A stretch of DNA of 64,000 bases from contig JAAVTG010000559.1 in assembly GCA_011947345.1 (NCBI GenBank), positions 310,001 through 374,000 of the forward strand, given 5' to 3'. This document shows positions 31,261-43,673 of this stretch, in pieces; position 1 is the stretch's first letter; each line of letters starts with the position of its first letter. Position numbers and translations under genes: made by a program. Origin of the DNA: Phytophthora quininea. Its lineage: Eukaryota > Oomycota > Peronosporomycetes > Peronosporales > Peronosporaceae. The notes beneath the pieces were generated by a model, which was not told the origin of the DNA, made no database searches, and saw only the letters and a program-made list of their open reading frames with translations.

Positions 31261-32392
31261 ATGAACTGGAGTGTGAGCAGCAGCTTGGACGGTTCGGCTT
31301 CGGTGGTGAGCTCGGCGGTGGCCTCTGTATCTGCGTCCGACTCGGAGGAGCCGTGCTACGACGAGGAGAGCTTCGATGACTATTCAGACGCGTTCGAGTC
31401 GGACGCCGAGAGCAACGACCAAGCCGAAGCTTCTGCCGATCCTGCTGAAGCTTCTTCTGCCTCAGCAAAGACTCGGTCGCGTCGTCCAAAGCGACTGCGC
31501 GTTGGCGCGTTGGGGCTCGCGTCCAAGTGTTCTGGGAGGAGGAGAACGAGTGGTTCGATGGCGTCGTTTGTGGCGTGGACGGCAGTCGGTGCGACGTTCG
31601 CTACGACGACGGAGAGCAGGCGTGGGAGGTAACATTCTGCATTTCGAGAAGCGAAATCTCTAGCAGATCTAACATGCTCACCGTTCAGGAAGCAGCAGGT
31701 ATTCGTCCTCGTCCGGCAGAGATCGAGGGTGTTGTGCAAGTCGACCAACTTCAACAACTTCTGCCGCTGAATGAATCGATCGCCCAAGCGATGGTTGGAT
31801 GCAAGGCGATGGTCTACTGGTCTGATGAAGGACAATGGTTTGGTGGCAATATCAGTGCTGCAAAAGCTGCACCGGCAACGGTGAAAGTCGAATACGACGA
31901 TGGAGACAGTCGCTGGGAACAGGTAAGACCCATGCGTATTCTTTTCCTGACTGTGGCCACTGGCACTCACGCCGTTGTGGTCTATCACTGTAGGAAAGCA
32001 CGTTTCGCAATGTACTGCTCGTTGAGCGGACGAATGATCAAAGATTACCACCGTCTCGACCTGAAGTTGTTGCGCCGCCTCCTCCTGCTCCCTCGATATG
32101 CAGACAAGCGTTGTTACCAGCCCCGGTAATTGTAACTAAGCCTTCAGACAGAGTACTGTGCGCTCGGCCTTATCAACCGGCTGTGACCGACCACTTCCAA
32201 CCTGTGCGTATTGCAAGGCCGTACAAGTGCGTGGCGGAGCATCATGACTCCTCGATAATCACCCCGCGAATATACAATGAACGCAAAGATCTACACATCG
32301 GGCTCGAAAGCACGACGACACGCTCCGTGCAACGCTTCACGGCAGACTCCGTCACACAAACGACATTGCCTCATTCGGATCTATTTATCTAA
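31261..32392 (+). CDS. protein with two Tudor-like domains
   Basis: Exons at about 31261-31628, 31689-31922 and 31994-32392 join in phase, giving about 333 residues if one base missing near 31515 is allowed. The N-terminus is Ser/acidic and then basic (KTRSRRPKRLR). Two similar barrels follow: VQVFWEEENEWFDGVV ending VRYDDGEQAWE, and AMVYWSDEGQWFGGNI ending VEYDDGDSRWE. The aromatic positions and the YDDG(D/E)xxWE ending are typical of Tudor/agenet-type modules that bind methyl-lysine or methyl-arginine. The C-terminal 130 residues are Pro-rich and look disordered. A role as chromatin or RNP reader is inference. Its 3' end is 16 bp from the flippase gene. Confidence 0.75.
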
Positions 32393-32408
32393 ACAACATA
32401 TAGCTTGT

Positions 32409-35400
32409 CTACGCCTTCTTCGTTCCTCGCACCGATTTGATCATCTTCTTGACACGTGCGTGGCCAGTTCCAAACGGCGACTTTGGTTGTTCGACATCAT
32501 TTCGTCTCGTGCTGGACGAGGCTGCCTCCACATCGCTGTCTACGTTTTCGTCTTCTGAAAATGCGTACCCGTGATACTCTTGCTTGCCACTGGAAACGCT
32601 ACTGAACGACGACAAGTGAACCCCGCTTGCCGATATTCCTGTAGCTGAATACCCTCCAGCAGACTCCAAGAAGGATGGCTCGACGTCGCCCCAAAACCCA
32701 TCACTGCTTCCTGTGGCGTGAAAGGAGCCGCGTACTCGGATGTTTCTTTGTTTCTCCCAACCCCGAAATCCAGACGCCGGATCTGGTCCGATGTTATCCC
32801 CACTACTGGACGAAGAGAATGGGGAGGAGATTAATCTCTCGCCAAGTGGAGAGGAGCGCATGAGCGTCTCCTCCGGACTCTCAATTCGTGGCATGTTGCT
32901 GAATATCTTCCCATAATCCACGACTGTGGCTGCATCCAACCAAGCAACGTCGGGTGCGCCACCACGTTGGTGCTCGCGCAGCATACCACGGGGCGAGTTC
33001 GGTAGGCCCAATAACTCGCGCTCCTGAAGGATATGGTACATGGACGGCAACGAGAATCGGCGAATGATTTTCCATAATGCGTCGCGTAGCAGACTCAACG
33101 ACACAACAAGCAGACATAGCAGCCAGAACGTTGGCAGTTCTTGTAGATACTGCATTTCGCCTGTAGCTTGTGAGAACCCAGCGTCCGGCAGTGAAATTAG
33201 CCAGCCGACGCCAAACCACAGCAATATAGATACTGTCACTGTGAGCAAGAATTGCCACGTTAGCATAAATGTCTCCAGACACAACTTTAAATTCACGACG
33301 ATCACAAGGTTTGTGAATACCACAAACCCCAACGTGACAAGCCCGCCACTTTTTCCGGTGTCAGTTGCAATGATTGGGAACTCACGTAATTGTAGACCAA
33401 AACCTTCAAACGCCCAAGCAGACACGAAGAATATAACAATCGAGTGCCACACGCCGTTGAATATCCACGGCCAAAACACGCGACGTCGCAGCAAAACGTT
33501 CTTTTGGCCAAGCGCGTAGAGGTAGGGAAACTTTGCGGCACTCGAATCGGAAACATCTTGATCGAAAACTGCAAACAGTACAAGCGGTACGCTCGTGTAG
33601 AGCACATTGAAGCTTTGCGCTGCAACATCCAGAATCAGAGGCTGACCGGAAAACCCGCAGAAGCAACCAAACCAAAACGTTGTAAGCACATATGTCACGT
33701 TCTTGTAGAGCATGTAGCTCATCAGCTTGGCAACGCGGCGATAGGCCCACCGACCGTGTACGAAAAGCAGTCTTTGGAGGAAACGGAACTGCGCAAGGCC
33801 GTAGTCCGAGGCATTTACTGCCTGTGCTCCTTCCTGGCCAGAGATACCTACGCCAATGTGTGCGGATTGAATCATCGCTACGTCATTGGCGCCGTCACCG
33901 ATCGCAAGAGTTACACTTTCTGACTCGAACTCGCGCACAAACTCGACAATATCAGCTTTCTGCTTGGGCGACACACGACAGCAGATAACAGCCGATGCAC
34001 AGCGCTTTGTGACTTGGTAAAACGTATTGCGCAGTTCTGGACGGAGGGCAAACTCAAGGGCCTGTCCGTCGATCACGAGTGCTAATTTTTGGTATGCTGG
34101 TCCATTTCGATGATTCTTAAGCAAAGTTCCTGATAGAGAACCATACTCGGGAGTTTGAATGGCTTCGTCGTCTGCCTCGATACCAATGTCGTACAGAGAC
34201 TCTTCATCAGAAGTAGTATACTTGTCAGCGTACTCGGCGTCCGTTGCAACTGAAGAATACTTGGGTGATTGACTAAACGACGGCAAAGCTGTTGATCCCC
34301 TTGACGCCCGACGGCTCCGACGCTTTTGCTTCCTCTTCATCTTTGTTGGAGACCCAAAGACGAGGGCATTTACCGCTGCTTTCGCCGTATCAAGGAAGCC
34401 ATTTGTCTGAATCGACGATCGACGTCTGCTGTCACGAGTGTAACGACGACCTGTTCTACTGCCTTTTACTCGTGAGGAAGTAGACGAAAGTGACATCTTA
34501 AATGTCGATGGGTGAGAAGGTGAATCCCCCGTTTGGATAATTCTTTCAGCGCGGACGCAGTAGAACTATAGTCATCACCTCCAATTTGCTGAACCTCCAT
34601 GTCGTGAGAAAGCAATGCACTAGCATACCCGATATTTACAGCAGTCTCCATCTTGTCGCCAGTAAGTGTCCACACTTTGATATTCGTCTCTTGCAATAGT
34701 CGCAATGTCGCAGGGACTCCAGCTTGAGTTTATCTTGCACTGCTGTGACACCAAGAAGCACCAAATTGCTTTCGATCTCGTCCATCAGCGGGTCAATAGC
34801 ATTTGCGCGACCTTGACGACGTTTTACGAGTTCATCCATCGAACCATGAGCCTCTGTGTAACGACGATTCCAGCCCTCGTAATTGCTTCGTTCAATTGAC
34901 TTGTACGCGAGACATAGTGTACGCATACCCGCCTTGGCGTAAATTGTAAGTTGATCAGCGGCTTTCTCGAAAGACATGCCGCCATGCACTTCTTCCTGAT
35001 CATCAGCGAGACGTTCGAAAATGACATTGTCCGCACCTTTGCAAAGCAGCTCGATCCGTCCATCAGGGGTCTCTACGATTACAGTCATGCGTTTCCGATC
35101 GCTGTCGAACTCGAGCACATTCAGTAATTTGTACGTGCTAGGAGACGCCGACCCCGCCTCCATTAGCATCATAGAGGTCGGCGTTCGATGCACAAAGCGC
35201 ACGTTGCAAAACGCCGCCGCCGAAACCAGTGCCTGCTCATCTGGAGATGATGCCGAATACTCTGGAAACGATGTATTACACATTTCACCCAAGGATTTGG
35301 TTGGGATCAATGTATGGCACAGCGCCAAGTGACGCAGGAACCGCCGAAGGGTGTCTGCTTGCCTGCCTTCACCTTGAATATCAGTGAAAAGCTCCGTAGG

Positions 35401-37241
35401 ATCGAACTCAACAAACCGGGGGCCACCTCTTGAAGAATTAGTTGAAGAGGAATCTGTATCGGGGTTTTCTGCTTCAATATCATTTTCTTGAATGATGCCG
35501 CCATAGTGTTTGCCTCCCACCATGCAATATCGGAAGAGCATTAAATTCATGGTAAGCGTTCCCGTCTTATCCGTGAACACGTGATGCACACGACCGAGAT
35601 CTTCGTTTAATGCAGACGACCGAACCATAGCTGGTGTATCCGACTGGGCATCATACATTTCCAGGTCCTGCTCGATAAAATATGCTTGCCAGTATTTGAC
35701 AAACTCCAGCGACACATTTAGCGAGATGGGGACGAAATTCTGCATAATAATAAAATACCGTAGATGTAGCTTGGCCAATTCAGCGAAGGGATGCGAGGTA
35801 GGGACGCCCGTCAAGGCGTGTTGTCTTCGCTCACTCGGAGTAAGAAGGTACCAGAATAAATCGCCCTCTGTATGCATCCAGTGAGCACCAAGAAGCGCAC
35901 CCAAGAAGCAAACAAGCTGCTGGATGAACACAATCCCGATAATGAGTCGGTTTAGCCGGCGTTCGACCGAGGACGTCTTTACAACAGGCTCAGTATTGCT
36001 GCAAAATACCTTCGTTTCGTGACCCGTAAACACCACCATGCCTGTGACGGCACGTGTATTACGAAGCACGCAGCTTCGGAGCAGCATTTGCTTTGCTGTG
36101 ACGGGTATCCGTACGCGCACAAAGCCATCTCGGCTAACTTCGGTTTGTAATAGAGCGGCACTTGACTGCACTGGCGTCGCGACTGGTATTTGCAATGACG
36201 ATCTCACATTCTTGGAATCGTTTGCTGTCACTCCCAACACTTGTGCTTGCTCAGGACTGAGCACGACCGAGAATGTGCCTTCGAAGCTTGTAATCCGGTT
36301 ATTTGGCTGTTCACATGCCATCATTCCACGTAGTTCATTATGTCCAGCACCGCCAGTGTTTACGTTACTTCCACTGCCATCTCGGCACAGAGCAGCCAGC
36401 AACGGAATTGCCGTTCGGATCTTGAGGTTGGTTTCGCCGTCCAAAGACTTTGTCTCAATGTACGCCAGATTGGCGTCTGCTGACGGTCGACGTTGCCGCT
36501 GTTTTTTAGCCATAGGGGAACCTGCGGATTCATTACTTCCATAGTTCACCACTTCAGAAAACGTATCGCCGCCTTCTTCAAAGTCCTCGGAACCCTGTAC
36601 CTTCATCTGCATCTGCTTCACTTCTTCTTCGTCATCATGTTCTACCTCTTCTGCTGATAATAAAAACAAATCTGCAGGGACAGTCTGGTCGTCCAGCACC
36701 TTGACAATGTCTCCCACACGTAGATCCCCCACTGTCGTTCTTCCCAGTCCCCCAACGCTCCAAGCACCAATACTGGCCGACTATTGGCCACCTTGTCTGC
36801 TCGATGTCTCTCTCGGTCCTCCAGAGCTTCTTTAATTGCACTGCACACAAACACCACCGCTAGCGGTAGCAGAATCGTTGGGATGCCGTTGGTATTGCTT
36901 ACTTCTCGGATGGTCTGCAATACCGCCATGAACAGGAAGTACACGTTGGACGGACGCTGCAATTGCGCAAGTAGTACACGCGGCACAAAGTTCCAGGCAC
37001 TGTACTTGGCGCTGACCACCACGTTGCTGGAGAAGGACGACGGCGGCTCCAGCGGCGTCTCTCGAGGCCGCGAGGACCCGCCGAACAGCCACGACGAGCG
37101 ACTTCGACTGCCCAGACGCCGCGCCTCGCGCTCTTCACGGCGCCGACGACGCTGCGCACCCACGGCACGCACCATCAGAGCCTTCCGGTCCACGCGGATC
37201 ATGCGCAGCGCCGCCGCCGCCGAGGACGACGCGTGCTCCAT
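32409..37241 (-). CDS. P4-type ATPase (phospholipid flippase)
   Basis: One uninterrupted exon of about 1,610 codons, read in four pieces because of apparent one-base deletions near 36720 (G-run), 34715 and 34500. Family motifs in order: NVYFLFMAVLQ near the first membrane pair, VGDIVKVLDDQTVPADL, SLDGETNLK, PISLNVSLEFVK, the phosphorylation motif FTDKTGTLT, KGADNVIFERL, WTLTGDKMETAVNIGY, GDGANDVAMIQSAHIGVGISG, and the C-terminal membrane bundle. P4-ATPases move phospholipids to the cytosolic leaflet, usually with a CDC50 subunit, which is not encoded here. Unusually, about 165 residues separate the TGDK segment from LVIDGQALEF, where relatives have about 40; the insert is Ser/Arg-rich. The C-terminal 200 residues are Ser-rich. 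It shares a 113-bp promoter with the C2/TPR gene. Confidence 0.92.
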
Positions 37242-37354
37242 GGTGGAGGTTAGGATCTGCGACAGTGTAAAATTGGATGACGGGCGGGCTTCTAATAGGG
37301 TGATGATGGTACGTCCGGAATGACCGCGGCCAAGACCGCATTGGCCAGCAGATC
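37242..37354. promoter_or_regulatory. bidirectional promoter, flippase / C2-TPR gene
   Basis: The two divergent ATGs are 113 bp apart, so both genes must share regulatory DNA. No clear initiator match was found. Confidence 0.4.
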
Positions 37355-39333
37355 ATGAGCGACGTGCAGTCCTTAAGCGACTCGCCAGCGTCGTCCGGAG
37401 GCCTGGGCAGCTCAGCGATGTGGGAGAAGGTGGCGCTTTCGCCGCTGGAGATGATCTCCGTGCAACTAGAACAGCAGCTGCAGCTCGCAGAGGAGCAAGC
37501 AGCCGCAGCCGCCGAAAAGCAGAACAAGCACGGCGTCGATGTAGACCCTGCGACGGGCAAGGCTGCTGGACGCGTGACGGTGGAGGTGCTGCAGGCCAAG
37601 GACCTGGCACTAGACAAGAGCGCAGTGCTGGCGGCTAGCGGCAGCACACAGCCGTCCTTGTACGTGTCCACGCAGGTGACACCGCTGTCGGCGTTCGAGA
37701 AGGCCACGAAGAAGCACCTGCGCACACAGAGCGTGCAGGCGGTGGACCAATCGATGGCTGGTTGGAGGAGACGCTCGTGTACGAAGGCGTCAAGACGCTC
37801 AAGTTCGGCGTCAAGGTGACACTAAGCAGCAGCGCCGAGATCATTGCCGATGTGGTGCTGGGCGAGCTTGAGCTGCGCAGTTCCGACTTTGAAGACCAAC
37901 TACCGCACGAGCAGTGGTTCGACCTGAAGGCTCCTGCTACTGCAGCTACCACTGGTGTCACTGGCAAACTGCTGTTGCGTGTGACGTTTGAATACTCTGC
38001 GCGTGAACGCATGGAGCGTGACCTGAACCTGCTCCGACAGAGGAAGAAGGAGAACGATGAAGATATTGAGAAGTACAAGACCACGTCCCGACAAGTCGAC
38101 GCACCGGTACGGCATCCTGCAGCGTTTGGCACACATACGGCACGCGCTGCGCTGTACCTGCCAGGCAACAAGTTCCACAGCGATGCACACCACCCCGGCG
38201 CAATTAGCAGGGCACCGCTGCCAGACAAGACGCGCATTGTCAGCCCGTTCGGCCGAGGTGTTGTGGTATCCTTCCGCCCCGAGACCAAGATGTACGTGGT
38301 GCAGATGGACACGGACCATGCGTCCAAGAACCAGACCATTGCGTACTTGCGGCAGAACGTCGTGCAGGAGGAGCCCGACGAGCCTCACCTTCGCATGCAC
38401 ATGAAGGTCAACACTCCGTACGGCCTGGGCATGCTCGAGGAGATCCGCCCCAAGGACGACGTGCTGGTGGTCAAGACGGACTACGCGCGCATGTTCATGC
38501 AGCGCAAGGATGTCAAGCTCCCGGAGAAGGACATTACGGAGATGACGACCAAGGACCTGATTGGTGAAGCGGTGAAGCTCACGGACGCCGGCAACGAGGA
38601 GTTCCGCGAGAGCAAGCTCAACGACGCCGTGTACAGCTATCTGCGGTCGTTGGGCTTCCTGCAGCGCGTGAACCAGGACATTGCCACCCACAAGGAGAAG
38701 GCCATTATCATCCAGACCATGGTGCGCTGCCATCTCAACATCGGCGCCTGCAAGCTCAAACTCAACTCGCACACGGACGCCGAGATTGCATGCACGAACG
38801 CGCTGAGCATCCTGAACGTGCTGGCGGATAACCGCGAGGGCCACGTGGTGACGTGGATGGGGAGGCTGGGGCTCTCGGAGCAGCAAATGTTCGAGGACTG
38901 GCCGTCCAAGGCGCGCTTCCGCCGCGCGCAGGCCTGCGTGAAGCTGGGCAAGCTCGGCGACGCCAAACAGGACCTGCTGCTGGCGGTCAAGCTCAACCCG
39001 CGCGACAAGTCGTGCCGCCAGTTGCTGGACAAAGTGACCAAGCAGGTGGACAAGCAGAAGCGCGCCGAGAAGCAGGCCTGGGGCGGCATGTTTGACAATA
39101 AGGACATCTCGCCTGCGACCATCAAGGCCGCGTCGGCGACTAGCAAGACGGCGACGGGAACCGAGAGTCGCGGCGGCTCCATTTTCACCCGCAAGAAGCA
39201 GCAGACCGCAAAGGCCGTGGAGGCGGAGCAAGCGCCCTGGTACCTGACTTCACGCGCACTGGCCACTGCCTCGGTGGTGACGGCCGGCGTGGCGGCGATC
39301 GCGTTGCTGGCGCTCAAGCCCAAGAACGTGTAG
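37355..39333 (+). CDS. C2 domain - TPR - tail-anchored membrane protein
   Basis: About 659 residues in one exon, with one apparent base missing near 37755 inside the C2 domain. A C2 domain covers about residues 75-230 (VTVEVLQAKDLAL, LKFGVKVTL, LGELELRSSDF, LLLRVTFEYS). Few acidic loop residues are visible, so Ca2+ binding is doubtful. Two similar short beta elements follow (IVSPFGRGVVVSFRPETKMYVV and VNTPYGLGMLEEIRPKDDVLVV). A TPR block spans about 400-570 (GNEEFRESKLNDAVYSYLRS, RFRRAQACVKLGKLGDAKQD, AVKLNPRDKSCRQLL), as in FKBP-type cochaperones. A single C-terminal hydrophobic segment (ATASVVTAGVAAIALLAL) with a short lysine tail predicts tail anchoring in the ER or mitochondrial outer membrane. 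Function unknown. Confidence 0.8.
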
Positions 39334-40495
39334 AGTTTTTGGAGGTCGTTTCCCCCGCGGTTTTTGTCGATACGGCTGGTGGGGTCAGGTGCAAGCGGCC
39401 GCGAGTAGGCTGGACTAGTGCTGCCACGGCCATCGTCTCCACTAGCAAGGCTTGCAGCGCGTGTTGAGGCACAAGGGAAACCAGCAGCGGCAAGACGCGC
39501 AGCTGAGCGTTGCGACAGGACACGACACGAACGTGTGGCCGCGAGGGCCGCGCCAGCGCTGTTTAACCGCGCGTCGACAAATGAAATCAAAGTGCGGCAA
39601 CTTGCATCTTGTCTCCTTGCCGTCTTGCCGTCTTGCAGCTGCTACCGTCCGTGGACAGCGTGTCGAGAGCGACAGGGGCGTCCCGCCAGAGGTTTCCCCT
39701 GTTTGCATGCAGCGCACGCCACCCCGCTTCGATCGAAGCCACCGCAGCCAGCTCTTGGCCCTCCGACGTCTGGCAGCCGGCTCGGCTGGCACTGGAGCGC
39801 GCGCGAGCGCGGCGCGTGAAAGCAACCAAGATGCCAAAGTGCCATCTGGATGTGGTAACACGTCGGAGTGATGGTCGCCTGCCCTTTCTGCACTCTCGGT
39901 TGTCGATCCGAAGCGCTTCAACTTGCCCCGCCAATCGCGCGCGGGGCAACTTGCAAAGGGTCACGAGGGCGGAAGAAAGGGTGGCATTCAAGCCGGAGCG
40001 AGTTGGCGCTTCGCGTTACGCTGCCTACCGCCAGGGGCAGCGGAAACGACCATCGGTCTAGTCACGTCAAGGGCAAAGGGCTCTGCACACGCCAGGGCGA
40101 GGAGATTTTTCCGTGAATGCCCGCTAACTGCCTGGGCGAGGTGTTCAGGAGCGTCGACTGAACGACGGCGAAAATTGATGTCGTTCGGCCGAGCCCGCAG
40201 GTTGCCGCAGACATCCGGCGGCCCCAGCTACTATGACAGCGCTTCCGGGATCCGCTCGCTTGCTATGCACCGGCCATCTCAGACGGAGCCTGCTTGCCGC
40301 GGGAGTCTCTGTGATTGCTTTTGGTCTAGCCCGACATCGTACAACCTGAGAGGTTTCCGTCTTTTCAACCGAAACGACTGGAAGCCTGTGACAGATTGCC
40401 CTCCCTGTGTGCCAAAGCGACGGGGGCAAGCAACTTGCCCACCCATCGTTGACGTCGGTCGTAAAAATAACCAACCCGCCGGAGCGACAGCCGAA
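39334..40495. other. intergenic region, 5' of the Pumilio gene
   Basis: About 1.2 kb of GC-rich DNA with overlapping frames on both strands, none with family motifs or a sensible start context. It probably holds a long promoter and 5' leader for the Pumilio gene. Confidence 0.45.
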
Positions 40496-40508
40496 TCATT
40501 TCCGAATC
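40496..40508 (+). promoter_or_regulatory. initiator-like element upstream of the Pumilio gene
   Basis: TCATTTCCGAATC resembles the oomycete Inr core. It lies 61-73 bp before the ATG at 40569. Confidence 0.45.
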
Positions 40509-40568
40509 CGCCGCCTCCTGCGCAAGTGGACGACTGCACCCGGTCGCAGACGCCCCCACGCAGTCGCC

Positions 40569-43311
40569 ATGAGCCCCGCCAAGAGCCCCGGCGCCTCCAC
40601 GCTCAGCGCGCCGCCGCGAGCCGCCGCCGACGTCGGCGCCCCCGAGAAGCCTGTCCATCACGACAACCCCGTGGAGCCGGTGCGCGTGAAGCTGCAGGAC
40701 CCCGTCGGGTACTCGGACTCGCTCTGGTCGTCGGAGGGACTCAAAACGCGCTCGTCGCTGCTGCTTTCTGCGTCACAGGCGCTGACCGACCGCCCGCAGC
40801 AGGCCTTCGCGCTGCGCGCCCTCGGCTGCAGCCCAAGGCGGACGCGCGCTCGCCCCAGGAGACGTCTCCCAAGGACGCATTTGACGAAACAGCGGTCGTA
40901 GACAACCAGAAGGAGGACCAGGACGAGCAACAAGAGGCCGCCTCGAGCAGCGATCAGGCGTGGCAAGCGGCCAAGGACGCACAGAGCAAGGTACGCATAG
41001 CGTTTGTGGGTTGAAGGTGGTAGCTGAACAGGATGGCTCACATCACTTGCTATTGTTGAGCAGGACGACCAACCGGCCGATAGTAATCAGGACGAGGCGC
41101 ACGCAGCGCTGCCGCTGAACCTGGTACGTCACTGCTGTCGATGTAGTTTTTCTCCTACGACGCACGGAGCTGTTTTCTGATTATCGGTCTGTCCGTGCAG
41201 CTCGAAAGCGACAACGCGCTGTCTCCCCCAAAACCGCCAGCGAGCAGACATTTGGAGCAACCCGCGCGATGACTTCAAGAACAACGACTACCTGAGCAGC
41301 ACTCGCTCTGGCACGGACAGCCCCAACAGCTCCCCGGACAAGGCCGAGTTGCGCTCGACAGGAACCTTCCCACATTCCAGCCCGCCGACGTCCAACGGAG
41401 CTGTCTCTACGACGAGTTCGTCTCACGGCGAGCGCAAACCACAATCGCAAGGTTGCCGAGTTCCACCTGGGATGTCCCTGATCGACCGGATTCAAGAGGA
41501 CTTCCCCCGCACGCCTTCTCCAGAATACGGACCGTTCGGGGACGACGAGTCGGCGGCTGGCAGCTACTCGTTCGCTGGAAGACGCCGGCAGAGCCCTGCA
41601 ATGTTTGATCTCGACGACGGAATGGGACAGCTCCGACTTGGAAGCTACCGATCGGTACCGCATTATGGAACAGGCCGCCGTCCCGTCAACAATTTCGAGG
41701 ACATTCCTCGTGCTGCTGCTGGTCCTAGGTTCGCTGGACCCTCGAGCTTGAATGGCCCTCGCTTCAACTTTGGCAGAAGCACCAGCGAACCCCATTCGGC
41801 GGACACTACAATCCAGGGATGGCGCAAGGCTTTCCTTCGTCGTATGCCGTGGGTGGCCAGACTGTGCAAGGTTATCCCGGAATGGGGGCTACCAAGCCGC
41901 GCTGGGCCGCCGCTGATGATGGATACGCGTTCGCTGCGTCGCCTTCACCTTTTGGCTTTGCGCCTTCGGACTTTGCAAGCGCACTACCTGGGCACAACCC
42001 CGACATGATGAACTACTCAGTCGGGTACGGAGGAGAGTTCCGCGGCGCGAAGCCTATCAAGACTCGTCCGGCGTACTCTGTCCCCGACCACTCGCTGTAC
42101 GAGCGCCATGACTACGGCACTTACATGCCGCGCCCGCAGATGTCGCACAGACCCAAGGCTGGAGGGCGACGAGGCGAATTCGAGTACTTCCACCCGATCG
42201 CCCACTCGTATTCGTCAACCAGCCTGCTGGAGGAGTTCAACTCGGCTCCAAAGGCGGAGAAGTGGGGACTGTCTACCATCAAAGGACACCTCTTCCTCTT
42301 CGCGAAGGACCAAACAGGTTCACGGTTCATTCAACAGAAGCTGGAAAAGCCGATGACCACCTGAAGGCCGAGGCGTTCAATGAGATTTTCCCGAACTCGT
42401 TGTTACTGATGACGGATGTGTTTGGCAATTACGTGATCCAGAAATTCCTCGAGTATGGCACCCTGCAACAACAACAGTTGCTGGTGGAACTCATGACAAG
42501 CAACATGATCAGCCTGGCGCTGCAGGTGTACGGGTGTCGTGTCATCCAGCGAGCGCTGGAGGTGACTCAAGTGGAGGAACAGCTCTCGCTCATCCGACAG
42601 CTCAAGGGGCATGTAATGAAGTGCGTCGTGGATCAGAACGGAAATCACGTGCTGCAGAAGTGCATCGAGGCTGCCTCGTGGAAGCGAGCTGCGGAGTGCA
42701 ATGAATTGGGCATCCAGCGCTTTGTGACCGGGGAGGACATCCAGTTCATCATCGACAGCTTCGTCGGCCATGCTGCGGTGCTCTCCACGCACTCGTACGG
42801 ATGTCGTGTGATCCAGCGCGTGCTGGAGCACTGTGCACCGGAGCAGATTCGCCCGCTGATGAACGAGATCATCTTCAAGTGCCGCGAGCTTGTCAAAGAC
42901 CAGTTTGGCAACTACGTTGTCCAGCACGTCATCAGTCACGGCGAGCCGGACCAGCGGAACATCGTCATGCAGGCTGTCTTCCCAGAGATCGCTCGGTGGA
43001 GCCAGCACAAGTACGCGAGCAATGTGGTGGAGGCCTGCTTGGAGCACGCAACAAAGCAGGAGATCAGCCAGATTGTCGACTTTATCCTTCAGTGTGATGA
43101 GAGTGGGTCGTCGTGCGCGCTACTTCCAATGATGAAGCACATGTACGGCAACTACGTCGTGCAGAAGCTGCTCGAGCGCGCTGATGACCGCGACCGACAG
43201 CGCATTGTTTGTATTATTCGACACAACGAGGACTACCTGAAGCGGTTCACGTTCGGGAAGCACGTTTTGACCCGACTGGAGCGCGAGGAGCAAACAAATG
43301 GCTACTACTGA
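40569..43311 (+). CDS. Pumilio/PUF-family RNA-binding protein
   Basis: Exons at about 40569-40990, 41064-41123 and 41201-43311 give about 864 residues. The N-terminal 560 residues are low-complexity (Ser, Pro, Gly, Tyr), typical of PUF regulators. The C-terminal 330 residues form eight PUF repeats with readable RNA-contact helices: GSRFIQQKLE, GNYVIQKFLE, GCRVIQRALE, GNHVLQKCIE, GCRVIQRVLE, GNYVVQHVIS, ASNVVEACLE and GNYVVQKLLE. This set follows the canonical Pumilio code, so a UGUANAUA-like target in 3' UTRs is expected. In P. infestans the PUF protein M90 is tied to sporulation and mating; orthology here is likely but untested. The frame shows apparent single deletions near 40835, 41805 and 42350 and an apparent extra C near 41228. 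Confidence 0.93.
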
Positions 43312-43673
43312 GCGAGCAGCTTCGTGCTTTGCTCGCTCACCAGGTGAGCGGCAACGCAGCCCCGCCCACCTACCCTTTATAAATATTTTGCGGCGCGACG
43401 ATCTATCTATCATTCAGTACGTGCCACTTTGAGTTCCAAGACCAGCCGCAATGAAGCAGCACCCGCGGCAGCAATAACGACAAATGACCAAGACAAGGGT
43501 TGAGCGTACGATACACGGCATGCATACTAACCACTCCACCAAGTTATGACCCGCACAATTCAGTTATCGACATGAGAAAGCAGCGTGAACACCACCATGT
43601 CCTCGATAGTTCACAAGGATTCAAAACACTAACGCTTGTGAGGTTGTTCATTCGTACAGTGTTAGCCTACGCT
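43312..43673. other. convergent intergenic region
   Basis: About 360 bp between the 3' ends of the Pumilio and amine oxidase genes. Presumably both 3' UTRs; nothing else is recognisable. Confidence 0.4.

Noticed and set aside
37900..39231. 443-codon open frame on the minus strand
   Set aside because: It lies entirely opposite the C2/TPR gene, is His/Leu/Val-rich as expected from the complement of a GC-biased coding strand, and has no domain.
39418..40170. several overlapping frames of 100-160 codons on both strands
   Set aside because: GC-rich DNA gives long frames by chance; none has motifs, and the spans overlap each other on opposite strands.
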